A stretch of 64,000 nt of DNA from UBA1535 sp002323775. GTDB lineage: Bacteria; Bacillota; Clostridia; Tissierellales; Sedimentibacteraceae. Positions 1-7,922 of this stretch are shown one piece after another. Below the pieces are notes generated by a model. The model was given only the letters and a program-made list of their open reading frames with translations, searched no databases and was not told the DNA's origin. The stretch's first letter is position 1. Each line of letters opens with the position of its first letter. The translations under genes and the position numbers were made by a program. The stretch spans positions 1 to 64,000 of the forward strand of contig DAMAHZ010000010.1 in NCBI GenBank assembly GCA_031993545.1, in the 5' to 3' direction.

Positions 1-71
1 AGTTTCACGTTTGTGAGAGCGTATTTTTTTGTTATATTTCTGGACTACGCTAGCAGATAAATTATTATTTT

Positions 72-734
72 CTAGCTTTGAACAATATTTATACCGGAGT
101 TTTTCATATCATATAGTGCGAGAATATGTTCTAATTCTCGGTTGTGAACACCATCTATATCAAAGGTGTCTATCAAATTTTCAATTAAATAAATATTTGC
201 ATCTATATCATTTTCTTCTAAATATTTTTTCATAGTCTTTGAAAAATCTCTAATACATATATCTGTTACACAGCCAGTAACCAATATATTTTTAACATTA
301 AAATCAAGCAATTCAAGAGGATTTTTTGCTAAAAATGAATTAGTCGAATTTTTCTCTACCTTAATAATAGATTTTATTTGCTTAAGTTCATCTATCAATT
401 CGGCCTCATGAGTACCGGCAAGGCAATGTGCAGGAAAGCTTTTAAATTCAGTGCTGCTTTCACTATGCGTATCGGCATATGCAATTATAGGTATTTTTAA
501 TTCTTCACATTTTTTTGCTAAGTCAAAAATCCCAGATGCTATTTTATCGACATATGGGCTGCTTAAAGCTCCTTCACGAACAAAGCCATTAACCATATCA
601 ATAATCACAAGCACGGTTTCTTTAGCATTAAAATTTTCTACAGATATCTGCTCAATATCACTATTTACGTAGTCGATGAAATTGTTAAATGTTTTTTCCA
701 TCTCATTTAGTGTTTTAATCTTATCTATTTTCAT
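72..734 (-). CDS. Nicotinamidase-like cysteine hydrolase (isochorismatase superfamily)
   Basis: 220 residues, complete. The catalytic triad of the superfamily is visible: Asp46 in VLVIIDMVNGF, Lys128 in VEKNSTNSF and Cys160 in GCVTDICI, which aligns with the nicotinamidase motif GxxTDxCV. The segment around residues 88-103 (DTH, then FPAHC) matches the nicotinamidase metal site, with Asp88, His90 and His103 as likely ligands, and is followed by GTHEAEL. The family hydrolyses nicotinamide to nicotinate for NAD salvage, and that is the most likely reaction here; another amide substrate cannot be excluded. The protein has an N-terminal extension of about 35 residues before the first strand. GGAGG lies about 11 bases before the ATG. 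The gene is monocistronic as far as the window shows. Confidence 0.85.
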   Translation of the reverse strand: MKIDKIKTLNEMEKTFNNFIDYVNSDIEQISVENFNAKETVLVIIDMVNGFVREGALSSPYVDKIASGIFDLAKKCEELKIPIIAYADTHSESSTEFKSFPAHCLAGTHEAELIDELKQIKSIIKVEKNSTNSFLAKNPLELLDFNVKNILVTGCVTDICIRDFSKTMKKYLEENDIDANIYLIENLIDTFDIDGVHNRELEHILALYDMKNSGINIVQS

Positions 735-1106
735 TCAAATTTAAACCTCCAAGATTATATTTCAAGTTTCACTTGAGTTTTATTATAACATAGTCTGCGC
801 TACAAAGTCTTTTTACAAAAGACTTGCAAGATCTTTAAAATATCCTAAATATATTATAACATATTTTTTCCAATATTAACATCTTAAAAAATAATATAAA
901 AAATTTTTATGTAATTATATTAATAATACATTGAAATTTAAACAACTCAATTAACGCTTTAGTAAAAAAATTGACGACTCAATTACTACTTGCTTCAAAA
1001 TTTTTAAAATAGATGTTATCCTTACACCATAGTTTAAACTACAAAAGAACATCTGCGAGAGATGAGTATTATATATGTTGAGTTTAGAAAGGAAGTGAGA
1101 TAGAAT
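735..1106. other. 372-base AT-rich intergenic region
   Basis: No protein or RNA gene was recognised. Reading left (minus strand), two copies of TGTTATAAT, an extended -10 sequence, occur at 782-790 and 853-861; either could start the nicotinamidase-like transcript, though neither has a convincing -35. A 9-bp inverted repeat AAGTCTTTT/AAAAGACTT lies at 805-825 between them and would fall in the leader of the longer transcript. A small CATCT/AGATG hairpin sits at about 1050-1064, ahead of the 60-residue ORF. Confidence 0.4.
782..790 (-). promoter_or_regulatory. Possible extended -10 promoter of the nicotinamidase-like gene
   Basis: On the minus strand the sequence reads TGTTATAAT, a consensus extended -10 (TGnTATAAT), about 50 bases before the start codon. 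No -35 hexamer is evident. A second copy lies at 853-861. The assignment rests only on the motif. Confidence 0.35.
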
Positions 1107-1289
1107 ATGAGAAATTCTAAGATAAGAGTAAAGGAACTATTAAGTCCAAATACTATTCAGTATTTATCCAAGCATGAAATTTCGGATATTATTGGAAATT
1201 ATAGAAAAGAAGATTTTTGTGTCGATAAGAAGAATTATAATAACCTTGGTTTTTTAAACTTCTTTGCATTATTACAAGTGGAAGTATAA
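1107..1289 (+). CDS. Hypothetical 60-residue protein
   Basis: A short ORF starting MRNSKIRVKELL with a purine-rich ribosome site (AAAGGAAGTGAG) 7 to 10 bases before the ATG. It is basic and lysine/asparagine-rich in its first half with a hydrophobic C-terminal tail (LGFLNFFALLQVEV). I recognise no domain. It lies in the same direction as the two following regulators but 157 bases away, with inverted repeats in between, so co-transcription is uncertain. It could be a chance ORF in AT-rich DNA; the decent ribosome site is the only support. Confidence 0.35.
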   Translation: MRNSKIRVKELLSPNTIQYLSKHEISDIIGNYRKEDFCVDKKNYNNLGFLNFFALLQVEV

Positions 1290-1324
1290 ATAAAGTCATA
1301 ATTAATATAGCTATTAAATTTGAG

Positions 1325-1413
1325 AAATATATGATATGCTATATAGTGCTAATGCTAGCTTAAAAGCCTTACTGAAACATTGAGATATCATATCAAGCAT
1401 TAGTACCAAAAGA
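1325..1413 (+). repeat. Interlaced inverted repeats upstream of the first HTH-repeat regulator
   Basis: GTGCTAATGCT at about 1347-1357 is complementary at 10 of 11 positions to AGCATTAGTAC at about 1397-1407, while a GATATG/CATATC pair begins before each arm. The two pairings cross rather than nest, so in RNA they would form a pseudoknot-like arrangement; in DNA they could be regulator binding sites. The element ends about 35 bases before the start codon of the first HTH gene, a natural place for autoregulation. Function is inferred only from position. Confidence 0.3.
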
Positions 1414-1446
1414 ATTTCGAAAAAAATTAATATGGAGGATTTAATC

Positions 1447-2370
1447 ATGTTTCAAACAAAAAATACAGGACTTAAAATATCTCAGTTAAGAAAAGAGAAA
1501 AATATAACACAGATGGAGCTTGCCGATTTGATGGGAGTTAGCTATCAAGCAGTAAGTAACTGGGAGAGAGGCAATTCTATGCCTGATATATCAAAGTTGC
1601 CTGAGCTATCAGAAATCTTGGGAGTAAGCATAGATGATTTATTGAATGATGGAAAGCCTTTAGAGCTGGTAAAAAATATAATAAAAGGAACAGAAGATGA
1701 ATATATAGAAGAAGAAAAAATATCTATAGATACTGTAGCAGAGGTCGCTCCAATACTGAAACCTGTGCAAACAGATAAAATTATAGATAGAGTAATGAAA
1801 GTGAATGAGGGAAATAAAGAGGCTATAAACTTTAATGATATAATGGCAATTGCACCATTTTTAAGCAGAGAAAAGGTCGATATGCTGGTTTTGAACGCTT
1901 ATTCAAGCAATAATATACATGAACTGGTTGCCTTAGCACCATTTGTAAGTAGAAATATTTTAGATAAATTTGCAGAAGAAGCATCATCAAATGGAAAATT
2001 GTCTGACCTTGTAGGCTTAGCACCATTTGTAAGCAGAGACGTTTTAGATAAATTAGCTCTTAAGTATTATGATAATGAAGACTTAGATAAAATTATTGCT
2101 TTTGCACCATTTATAAGGAGAGAAACACTAAATAAATTAGCAGCTACAGCTTTTAAGAATGGCAACATAAAACAGCTTATACCTTTCGCACCATTTTTAG
2201 GGAGAGATACTTTAAGTGATTTAGTTTTAAATTCTTCCGATAAGATGGATAAATCTGCACTTATGGCATTGGCTCCATTTATAAAACGAGAGATATTAAA
2301 TAAAATAGTTGATGAATATGTTTATAATCATGGTCTTAAAGATATAAAAGAGATTATTCCATTTTTATAA
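1447..2370 (+). CDS. XRE-type HTH regulator with C-terminal 28-residue helical repeats (basic, APF-x-x-R type)
   Basis: 307 residues. I start at ATG 1447 because GGAGG at 1434-1438 sits 8 bases before it; an upstream in-frame ATG at 1432 lies inside that ribosome site. Residues about 8-65 are an XRE/lambda-repressor-type HTH (TQMELADLMGVSYQAVSNWE). After an acidic linker (EDEYIEEEK) come one degenerate unit (VAPILKPVQT) and six units of almost exactly 28 residues, each opening with APF, a hydrophobic residue, a variable residue and Arg, followed by LDKLA-like heptads. The regular period and helix-favouring composition suggest an alpha-solenoid. Its HTH is identical over residues 19-48 to that of the next gene, so both probably bind the same DNA. 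No transmembrane segment or enzymatic domain is visible. The target genes and ligand are unknown. Confidence 0.85.
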   Translation: MFQTKNTGLKISQLRKEKNITQMELADLMGVSYQAVSNWERGNSMPDISKLPELSEILGVSIDDLLNDGKPLELVKNIIKGTEDEYIEEEKISIDTVAEVAPILKPVQTDKIIDRVMKVNEGNKEAINFNDIMAIAPFLSREKVDMLVLNAYSSNNIHELVALAPFVSRNILDKFAEEASSNGKLSDLVGLAPFVSRDVLDKLALKYYDNEDLDKIIAFAPFIRRETLNKLAATAFKNGNIKQLIPFAPFLGRDTLSDLVLNSSDKMDKSALMALAPFIKREILNKIVDEYVYNHGLKDIKEIIPFL

Positions 2371-2447
2371 AATTGAAATAGAATTAAATTTAATAAGAGC
2401 TTTAAGCCTTAAAATATTTGGAAAGTTTTTGATTACAGGAGGGAAAA

Positions 2448-3512
2448 ATGTTTGATATAAGAAATATAGGAAAGAAAATTGCTGATTTTAGAAAAGCAAA
2501 TAATATAACACAGATGGAGCTTGCCGATTTGATGGGAGTTAGTTATCAGGCAGTCAGCAATTGGGAGAGAGGTAATTCCATGCCAGATATTACTAAACTG
2601 CCGGATTTGGCGAAGATATTGAACACAAGTATAGATGAGTTGTTGTCTGAAGAAAAGTCGCTTAATCTTATAAAAAACGTGATAGATGGCAAAGAGGGCA
2701 GCTACATAGAAGAAGAAAATGTATCAATTAAAAATGTTGCCGATATTGCACCAATATTGAAACCATCGCAAACAGAAACTATACTTGACAAGGTTATAGA
2801 TAATAACAAGGGAAAAGTTACAATTAGAGAAATAGCAGAAATAGCAGGCTCTATAGATGATAGTTTTCTATATAAGCTAATAAGTCAATTAGATGAAAAA
2901 TACACTATAAAAGACTTATGCGAGCTTGCTCCGCACTTAGACGGGGATGATTTATATAAACTGATAAAACAGTCAAGTGAAAAATTTAGAATAGATGATT
3001 TGTGCCATATAGCTCCGCATCTGGATGAAAGTGACTTATATAGATTGGTATCAAAAGCTATAGAATACAATGGCGTCGATGGATTAGAAAAAATAGCTCC
3101 ACATTTAGATGAAGATGATCTCGCTGAGTTAGTCAAACATGTTGATGATTCTAATATGATAGTTAAACTAGCACCTCATCTTGACGAAGATGCTCTTAGT
3201 GAAATAGCTGAAAAGATTGATGATTTTAAATTAATAGTAAAATTAGCACCTAATATGGATGAAGACGCATTATACAGAATAGCAAAGAAAGCACTGGATA
3301 GCGGAAACGCATGCGAAATAGTAAAATTAGCACCATTTATGGATGAGGACGACCTCGGAGACTTAGCGATGAAGGCTGCAAAAGCTGATAATGTAGATTT
3401 AGTAACAAGTCTTGCACCACATTTAGATAGTGATAATCTGCAAGATATAGCAGAGGTGATAATTAAAAAACGTGGTATAAATGGCATAAAGGGTATAGTA
3501 TCATTTTTATAG
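2448..3512 (+). CDS. XRE-type HTH regulator with C-terminal acidic helical repeats (APHLDED type)
   Basis: 354 residues, a paralogue of the preceding gene 77 bases upstream; GGAGG stands about 7 bases before the ATG. The N-terminal HTH (about residues 8-65) is identical to its neighbour's over 30 residues including the recognition helix. The linker and first degenerate repeat (IAPILKPSQT) are also shared. The rest is about eight further units, mostly 28 residues with two of 25, opening with APHLDEDDL-like sequences. Where the neighbour has Arg after the hydrophobic residues, this protein has Asp/Glu, so the two arrays carry opposite charge at the same position. That suggests, but does not prove, that the two solenoids pair. 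The transcript ends at the hairpin at 3524-3555. Confidence 0.85.
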   Translation: MFDIRNIGKKIADFRKANNITQMELADLMGVSYQAVSNWERGNSMPDITKLPDLAKILNTSIDELLSEEKSLNLIKNVIDGKEGSYIEEENVSIKNVADIAPILKPSQTETILDKVIDNNKGKVTIREIAEIAGSIDDSFLYKLISQLDEKYTIKDLCELAPHLDGDDLYKLIKQSSEKFRIDDLCHIAPHLDESDLYRLVSKAIEYNGVDGLEKIAPHLDEDDLAELVKHVDDSNMIVKLAPHLDEDALSEIAEKIDDFKLIVKLAPNMDEDALYRIAKKALDSGNACEIVKLAPFMDEDDLGDLAMKAAKADNVDLVTSLAPHLDSDNLQDIAEVIIKKRGINGIKGIVSFL

Positions 3513-3523
3513 TTCCATGCCAT

Positions 3524-3555
3524 AAAAAAATCCGAGCCTTAAGGCTCGGATTTTT
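3524..3555. terminator. Bidirectional intrinsic terminator
   Basis: TCCGAGCCTT followed directly by AAGGCTCGGA at 3531-3550 forms a strong GC-rich hairpin, with seven A upstream and five T downstream. It can therefore terminate both the HTH-repeat transcript (plus) and the converging cold-shock gene (minus). Confidence 0.9.
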
Positions 3556-3561
3556 ACTTGA

Positions 3562-3762
3562 TTATATTCTAGTAACGTTAGTAGCTTGTGGTCCTTTGTT
3601 ACCTTGAGTAATTTCAAAGCTAACTGATTGACCTTCTTCTAATGATTTGAATCCATCTCCTTGAATTGATGAGAAATGAACGAAAATGTCATCTCCACCT
3701 TTCACTGTAATAAATCCAAATCCTTTTTCTGCGTTAAACCATTTAACTGTACCTGTATTCAT
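3562..3762 (-). CDS. cspA: Cold-shock protein (CspA family)
   Basis: 66 residues, the usual length for the family. The single cold-shock (OB-fold) domain carries both RNA-binding motifs: KGFGFITV (RNP1) and DIFVHFS (RNP2), and opens with the typical TGTVKWFNAEKG. Members are small RNA chaperones that bind single-stranded RNA/DNA and melt secondary structure. AGGAGG lies 7 bases before the ATG. A good promoter about 140 bases upstream implies a long 5' leader, as is common for cold-inducible csp genes. Which of the organism's csp copies this is cannot be told. Confidence 0.96.
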   Translation of the reverse strand: MNTGTVKWFNAEKGFGFITVKGGDDIFVHFSSIQGDGFKSLEEGQSVSFEITQGNKGPQATNVTRI

Positions 3763-3902
3763 TGGGTACCTCCTAATTTTTTTATTATACTCAAATGCTA
3801 TTTATAATAAAAATCACATATTTTTACAAATCATATAAACAAATAATTATATAATCTCTAAAAACATGTGATATCCATATATACATCTGTAATACTCTTT
3901 TG

Positions 3903-3931
3903 ATAATAACATAAATGTTTATATATGTCAA
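3903..3931 (-). promoter_or_regulatory. Sigma-A promoter of cspA
   Basis: On the minus strand TTGACA (3931-3926), a 17-base spacer and TATTAT (3908-3903) form a near-consensus promoter. Transcription would begin near 3896, giving a leader of about 135 bases before the start codon at 3762. Long leaders of this kind act as cold-sensing RNA structures in several csp genes. Confidence 0.75.
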
Positions 3932-4138
3932 CAACTTTTTTTAATTTATTTTTAATTTAAAATTGAAACATTAAATACCAACATTTCTATAAGATATTAA
4001 GTATAATAAATATATACTTAATATCTTAAAAACCTTGTAAATAGCCACATAATATGATGTAATTCTATAAGTCAATTATACTACCTTAAATAAATCTTAA
4101 TTTTTTGGAAAATATATAAATAAATTAAAAAATACTAC

Positions 4139-4166
4139 TTGATTTTTGGAAAAATAGAGTTATAAT
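4139..4166 (+). promoter_or_regulatory. Sigma-A promoter of the clpB operon
   Basis: TTGATT (4139-4144), 16 bases, then a perfect TATAAT (4161-4166). Transcription would start near 4173, immediately at the CtsR-type operator. This is the only clear promoter ahead of clpB-ctsR-mcsA-mcsB-clpC. Confidence 0.75.
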
Positions 4167-4174
4167 AAATTGAA

Positions 4175-4197
4175 GGTCAAAGAAAGTTAAAGTCAAA
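4175..4197 (+). promoter_or_regulatory. CtsR-type operator
   Basis: GGTCAAA (4175-4181), a 3-base gap, AGTTAAA (4185-4191) and then AGTCAAA (4191-4197). The CtsR consensus is a direct repeat of RGTCAAA heptads separated by about three bases; here the first heptad is perfect, the second has one mismatch and a third adjoins it. Its position over the predicted transcription start fits repression of the operon by its own second gene product. Confidence 0.75.
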
Positions 4198-4238
4198 ATA
4201 TATAATAATATAATAATAAAAGAAAGGAATGAGATTAT

Positions 4239-6851
4239 ATGAATACACAAAAATTTACACAAAAATCCTTAGAAGCGATACAATCAGCTCATAATATTGC
4301 TGTACAAAACCAAAATGCACAGATAGAGCAAGAACATTTGCTTTATGCACTTTTAACACAGGAAAATGGTCTTGTCTCTGAACTTTTTAAGAAAATGAAT
4401 ATAGATGTTTCCTCTTTAAGAGAAACTGTTGAAAATTTAATAAACAACAAACCAAGAGTATCGGGACCAGCTAGAGAAGCAGGCTCTGTGTATGTTTCAC
4501 AGGATGTAGATAAGGTTTTATCATCAGCGCAAACACAGGCGACAAGAATGAAAGATGACTTTATATCAGTTGAGCATATCATGATATGCCTGATAGAGAG
4601 TCCAAATTCAAAAATAAATGAAGTATTTAAGCAATTTGGCATTGAAAAAAATAAATTCCTTGATGTTTTAATGTCAGTTCGAGGAAATACTAATGTGACG
4701 ACGGATACACCAGAGGACACATATGATGTTCTGGCAAAATATGGTCAAGATTTAGTTGAGCTTGCTAAAAATCAAAAGCTCGACCCAGTGATAGGCAGAG
4801 ATTCCGAGATTAGAAACACAATTAGAATATTATCAAGAAAAACAAAGAACAATCCAGTTTTAATTGGAGAGCCGGGTGTTGGTAAAACAGCTATTGCAGA
4901 GGGTCTGGCACTTAGGATAGTAAGAGGTGATGTTCCTAGCAACCTAAAAGACAGAAAAATATTCTCTCTTGATATGGGAGCTTTGGTTGCAGGTGCAAAA
5001 TTCAGAGGTGAGTTTGAGGAAAGACTCAAATCTGTACTGATGGAAATTAAAAAAAGTGAAGGAAAAATAATATTATTTATTGACGAACTTCATACGATAG
5101 TCGGTGCAGGTAAAGCAGATGGAGCAATGGATGCAGGCAATTTGTTAAAGCCAATGCTTGCCAGAGGAGAATTGCACTGTATAGGTGCGACAACTCTTGA
5201 TGAATACAGAAAATATATAGAAAAGGATGCGGCACTTGAAAGGCGTTTCCAACCTGTTATGATAGATGAACCAAGCGTAGAGGACACTATATCAATATTA
5301 AGAGGCTTAAAGGAACGCTATGAGGTATATCATGGAGTAAAAATTCAAGACCAAGCCTTAATTGCAGCTGCAACACTTTCTAATAGATATATTTCAGATA
5401 GATTTTTACCGGATAAGGCAATAGACCTTGTTGATGAAGCATGTGCGTTAATCAAAACAGAAATGGATTCTATGCCTACTGAACTAGATGAAATATCACG
5501 TAAAATAATGCAGCATGAGATAGAAGAAGCCGCCTTGAAAAAAGAAAATGATAATTTATCTAAGGCTCATTTAGGGGAAATTCAAAAAGAATTGGCAGAT
5601 ATGAGAGCTGAATTTAACGAAATGAAAGCTAAATGGGAAAATGAAAAGAATGCAATTTCAAAGGTGCAAAAATTAAGAGAAGAATTAGAAAAGGTAAATC
5701 TTGAAATAGAAAAGGCACAAAGAAGCTATGACTTAAACAAAGCGGCTGAATTAAAATACGGTAAACTTCCGCAATTACAAAAGGAATTGGAGGAGGAAGA
5801 AAGAATAGCTGAGCATGTAGAAAATTCTAAAATCCTGCTAAGAGATAGGGTAACGGAGGAAGAAATTGCTAAGATTGTAGCCAGATGGACTGGTATACCT
5901 GTATCTAAGCTCATGGAGGGTGAAAGAGAAAAAATACTTGGACTTGAGGATATACTACACAAAAGAGTTATTGGCCAGGACGAGGCAGTTGAAAAGGTGA
6001 GTGAAGCAATTATTCGTTCAAGAGCAGGTATTCAAGACCCTAAAAAGCCTATAGGCTCATTCTTGTTCTTAGGACCTACAGGAGTTGGTAAAACAGAGCT
6101 TGCCAAAACACTTTCAGAAACATTGTTTGATGATGAAAAAAACATAGTAAGAATTGACATGAGTGAATATATGGAAAAATATTCAGTTTCAAGATTGATT
6201 GGAGCACCTCCCGGATATGTAGGATATGAGGAGGGCGGTCAGCTTACAGAGGCTGTGAGAAGAAAACCATACTCAGTTATATTATTTGACGAGATAGAAA
6301 AAGCTCACCCAGATGTATTCAATGTTTTATTGCAGGTTTTGGATGACGGACGAATTACAGATTCACAAGGAAGAACAGTGGATTTTAAAAATACTATTAT
6401 CATTTTGACATCAAATATTGGTTCGTCATATATATTGGAGGGTATAAATAATAATGGAACGATTAGCGAGGAAGCTAAGGACAATGTCTACAAAATCCTT
6501 CGTCAGCAGTTTAGACCAGAATTCTTGAATAGACTTGATGAAATAGTATTTTATAAGCCTCTTGAAAAGAAAGAAATTTATAAAATTGTTGATTTGATGC
6601 TTGAGGACTTGCAAAAACGTTTAAAAGATAAACAATTGACAGTAGAATTAAGCGATAAGGCAAAGAATTATATTATTAATGAAGGTTATGATCCAGTATA
6701 TGGAGCAAGACCTTTAAAAAGATTTATACAAAGCAGAGTTGAAACCTTGATAGCTAAAATAATTATAAAAGGTGATATCAAGCAAGGAGATGCTTTAATA
6801 GTGGATTACGATGGTGAAAAACTGGTAGTTAAAGAAAGGAAAGATTTATAA
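4239..6851 (+). CDS. clpB: ATP-dependent disaggregase ClpB
   Basis: 870 residues, typical for ClpB. In order: a Clp N-domain with two repeats (about 1-150), first AAA+ module with Walker A GEPGVGKT at 210-217 and Walker B ILFIDELHT, a long charged coiled-coil middle domain (about 410-525) that distinguishes ClpB from ClpA/ClpC, and a second AAA+ module with GPTGVGKTE at 612 and VILFDEIEKAHPDVFN. No IGF-type ClpP-docking tripeptide was seen, consistent with a disaggregase working with DnaK rather than a protease subunit. It is the first gene of the operon, and its stop codon overlaps the ctsR start (TAATG). Having clpB head the ctsR operon places it directly under CtsR. Confidence 0.97.
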   Translation: MNTQKFTQKSLEAIQSAHNIAVQNQNAQIEQEHLLYALLTQENGLVSELFKKMNIDVSSLRETVENLINNKPRVSGPAREAGSVYVSQDVDKVLSSAQTQATRMKDDFISVEHIMICLIESPNSKINEVFKQFGIEKNKFLDVLMSVRGNTNVTTDTPEDTYDVLAKYGQDLVELAKNQKLDPVIGRDSEIRNTIRILSRKTKNNPVLIGEPGVGKTAIAEGLALRIVRGDVPSNLKDRKIFSLDMGALVAGAKFRGEFEERLKSVLMEIKKSEGKIILFIDELHTIVGAGKADGAMDAGNLLKPMLARGELHCIGATTLDEYRKYIEKDAALERRFQPVMIDEPSVEDTISILRGLKERYEVYHGVKIQDQALIAAATLSNRYISDRFLPDKAIDLVDEACALIKTEMDSMPTELDEISRKIMQHEIEEAALKKENDNLSKAHLGEIQKELADMRAEFNEMKAKWENEKNAISKVQKLREELEKVNLEIEKAQRSYDLNKAAELKYGKLPQLQKELEEEERIAEHVENSKILLRDRVTEEEIAKIVARWTGIPVSKLMEGEREKILGLEDILHKRVIGQDEAVEKVSEAIIRSRAGIQDPKKPIGSFLFLGPTGVGKTELAKTLSETLFDDEKNIVRIDMSEYMEKYSVSRLIGAPPGYVGYEEGGQLTEAVRRKPYSVILFDEIEKAHPDVFNVLLQVLDDGRITDSQGRTVDFKNTIIILTSNIGSSYILEGINNNGTISEEAKDNVYKILRQQFRPEFLNRLDEIVFYKPLEKKEIYKIVDLMLEDLQKRLKDKQLTVELSDKAKNYIINEGYDPVYGARPLKRFIQSRVETLIAKIIIKGDIKQGDALIVDYDGEKLVVKERKDL

Positions 6852-7321
6852 TGTCAAGTCTTAGCGATATAATAGAGGATTTTATAAAAGAGCTAATTGA
6901 TTCTGCGAACAACGCTAGTATTGAAATTCAGAGAAACATGCTGGCACAGCAATTTGATTGCTCTCCGTCGCAGATAAACTATGTATTAAGTACTAGATTT
7001 AACAACGACAGAGGTTATATCATTGAAAGCAGACGAGGCGGTGGCGGTTATGTCAAGATTTATAAGGTAGATACATCTAGTGATGAGCATCTTGAAGCTA
7101 CACTTAATAAAAGTATAGGAAATAGCATAACATATAATAGAGCCTGCGATATAATAGATGTGTTTGCAGATAAGGATATAATTTCTGACAGAGAGCAGGC
7201 TATTATAAAGGCAGCTATAAATGACAGAGCCTTTGGAAAAATATACTATGACGATAGAAATAAATTAAGAGCAGATGTATTAAAGGAAATACTACTTGTT
7301 TTGTTAAACGAAAACAATTAA
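6851..7321 (+). CDS. ctsR: Transcriptional repressor CtsR
   Basis: 156 residues, the usual size. The N-terminal half is a winged HTH (MLAQQFDCSPSQINYVLSTR) followed by the glycine-rich wing RRGGGGYVKI, which in CtsR senses temperature and contacts DNA. The C-terminal half is the dimerisation/McsB-interaction domain (ISDREQAIIKAAINDRA). CtsR represses clp genes at normal temperature and is inactivated by heat and by the McsA/McsB adaptor-kinase pair encoded just downstream. The start codon overlaps the clpB stop by one base, so the two are translationally coupled. An operator for this protein is present at 4175-4197. Confidence 0.97.
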   Translation: MSSLSDIIEDFIKELIDSANNASIEIQRNMLAQQFDCSPSQINYVLSTRFNNDRGYIIESRRGGGGYVKIYKVDTSSDEHLEATLNKSIGNSITYNRACDIIDVFADKDIISDREQAIIKAAINDRAFGKIYYDDRNKLRADVLKEILLVLLNENN

Positions 7322-7367
7322 AATAACATATACAAAACATAAATAGAATTAAAGGTGGAGGGAATTT

Positions 7368-7922
7368 ATGCAATGCAATGAATGTGAAAAGAATAAAGCT
7401 ACAATTCATGTTACAAAAATTACAAATGGTGTAAAAGAGGAGACCTATTTATGCGAAGAATGTGCAAAGAAACAACAGGTTTTGTTGAATATGAATATTT
7501 TTAAAGATAATAAGTCTCCAAAGGAAAATTTGTTTTCCTTGAAGAATTTTCTGGCTGGGATGCTTGACGAAAAAATTACTGAAGAACATTTAAAAACACA
7601 GGACGTATGTGATGTTTGCGGTACGACATTTTATGAATTTAGGAAAACAGGAAAACTCGGGTGCAGCAACTGCCTATCAGTATTTAGAAACAGTCTTATC
7701 CCAGCTATAAAGAACATACAAGGCTTTGAGGCTCATGCTGGGAAAATACCTAAACGAGCTGAAGGAAAACACAAACTAGAGATAGATATAGAGCTTCTCA
7801 AAAAAGAGCTAAAAAGTAAAATAGAGCAAGAAGAATTCGAGGATGCAGCAAATATCAGAGATCAAATAAAAGAAATGGAAAGAATGATGAAAGAAAGCTT
7901 GGAGGTGCAGAGTGAACAATAA
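7368..7922 (+). CDS. mcsA: McsA, zinc-binding activator of the McsB arginine kinase
   Basis: 184 residues. Four CxxC pairs are present (CNEC, CEEC, CDVC, CSNC), the expected ligands for two zinc sites, and a UvrB/UvrC-like UVR motif near residues 140-170 (IEQEEFEDAANIRDQI). McsA activates McsB and modulates CtsR. GGTGGAGGG stands 6 to 8 bases before the ATG. The last codons overlap the mcsB start by 11 bases, supporting coupled translation. Confidence 0.95.
   Translation: MQCNECEKNKATIHVTKITNGVKEETYLCEECAKKQQVLLNMNIFKDNKSPKENLFSLKNFLAGMLDEKITEEHLKTQDVCDVCGTTFYEFRKTGKLGCSNCLSVFRNSLIPAIKNIQGFEAHAGKIPKRAEGKHKLEIDIELLKKELKSKIEQEEFEDAANIRDQIKEMERMMKESLEVQSEQ

Larger units (their letters stand above)
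3763..4238. other. 476-base divergent control region between cspA and clpB
   Basis: No gene was found. It contains the minus-strand cspA promoter (3903-3931) and its roughly 135-base leader on the left, and the plus-strand clpB promoter with a CtsR-type operator (4139-4197) on the right. The roughly 200 bases in between are very AT-rich with no motif I recognise. Confidence 0.7.

Noticed and set aside
12..37. Terminator at the left edge
   Set aside because: TCAC/GTGA followed by a T-run is suggestive but the stem is only four base pairs and the upstream gene is outside the window.
1432..1446. Upstream ATG of the first HTH-repeat gene
   Set aside because: It overlaps the GGAGG ribosome site of the ATG at 1447.
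1447..3512. CRISPR-like or DNA-level direct repeats
   Set aside because: The repetition is at the protein level with variable DNA; there are no constant repeats with unique spacers.
3176..3523. Minus-strand ORF opposite the acidic-repeat gene
   Set aside because: Its SSSS-rich repeats are the antisense image of the GAxGAx codons in the repeat gene.
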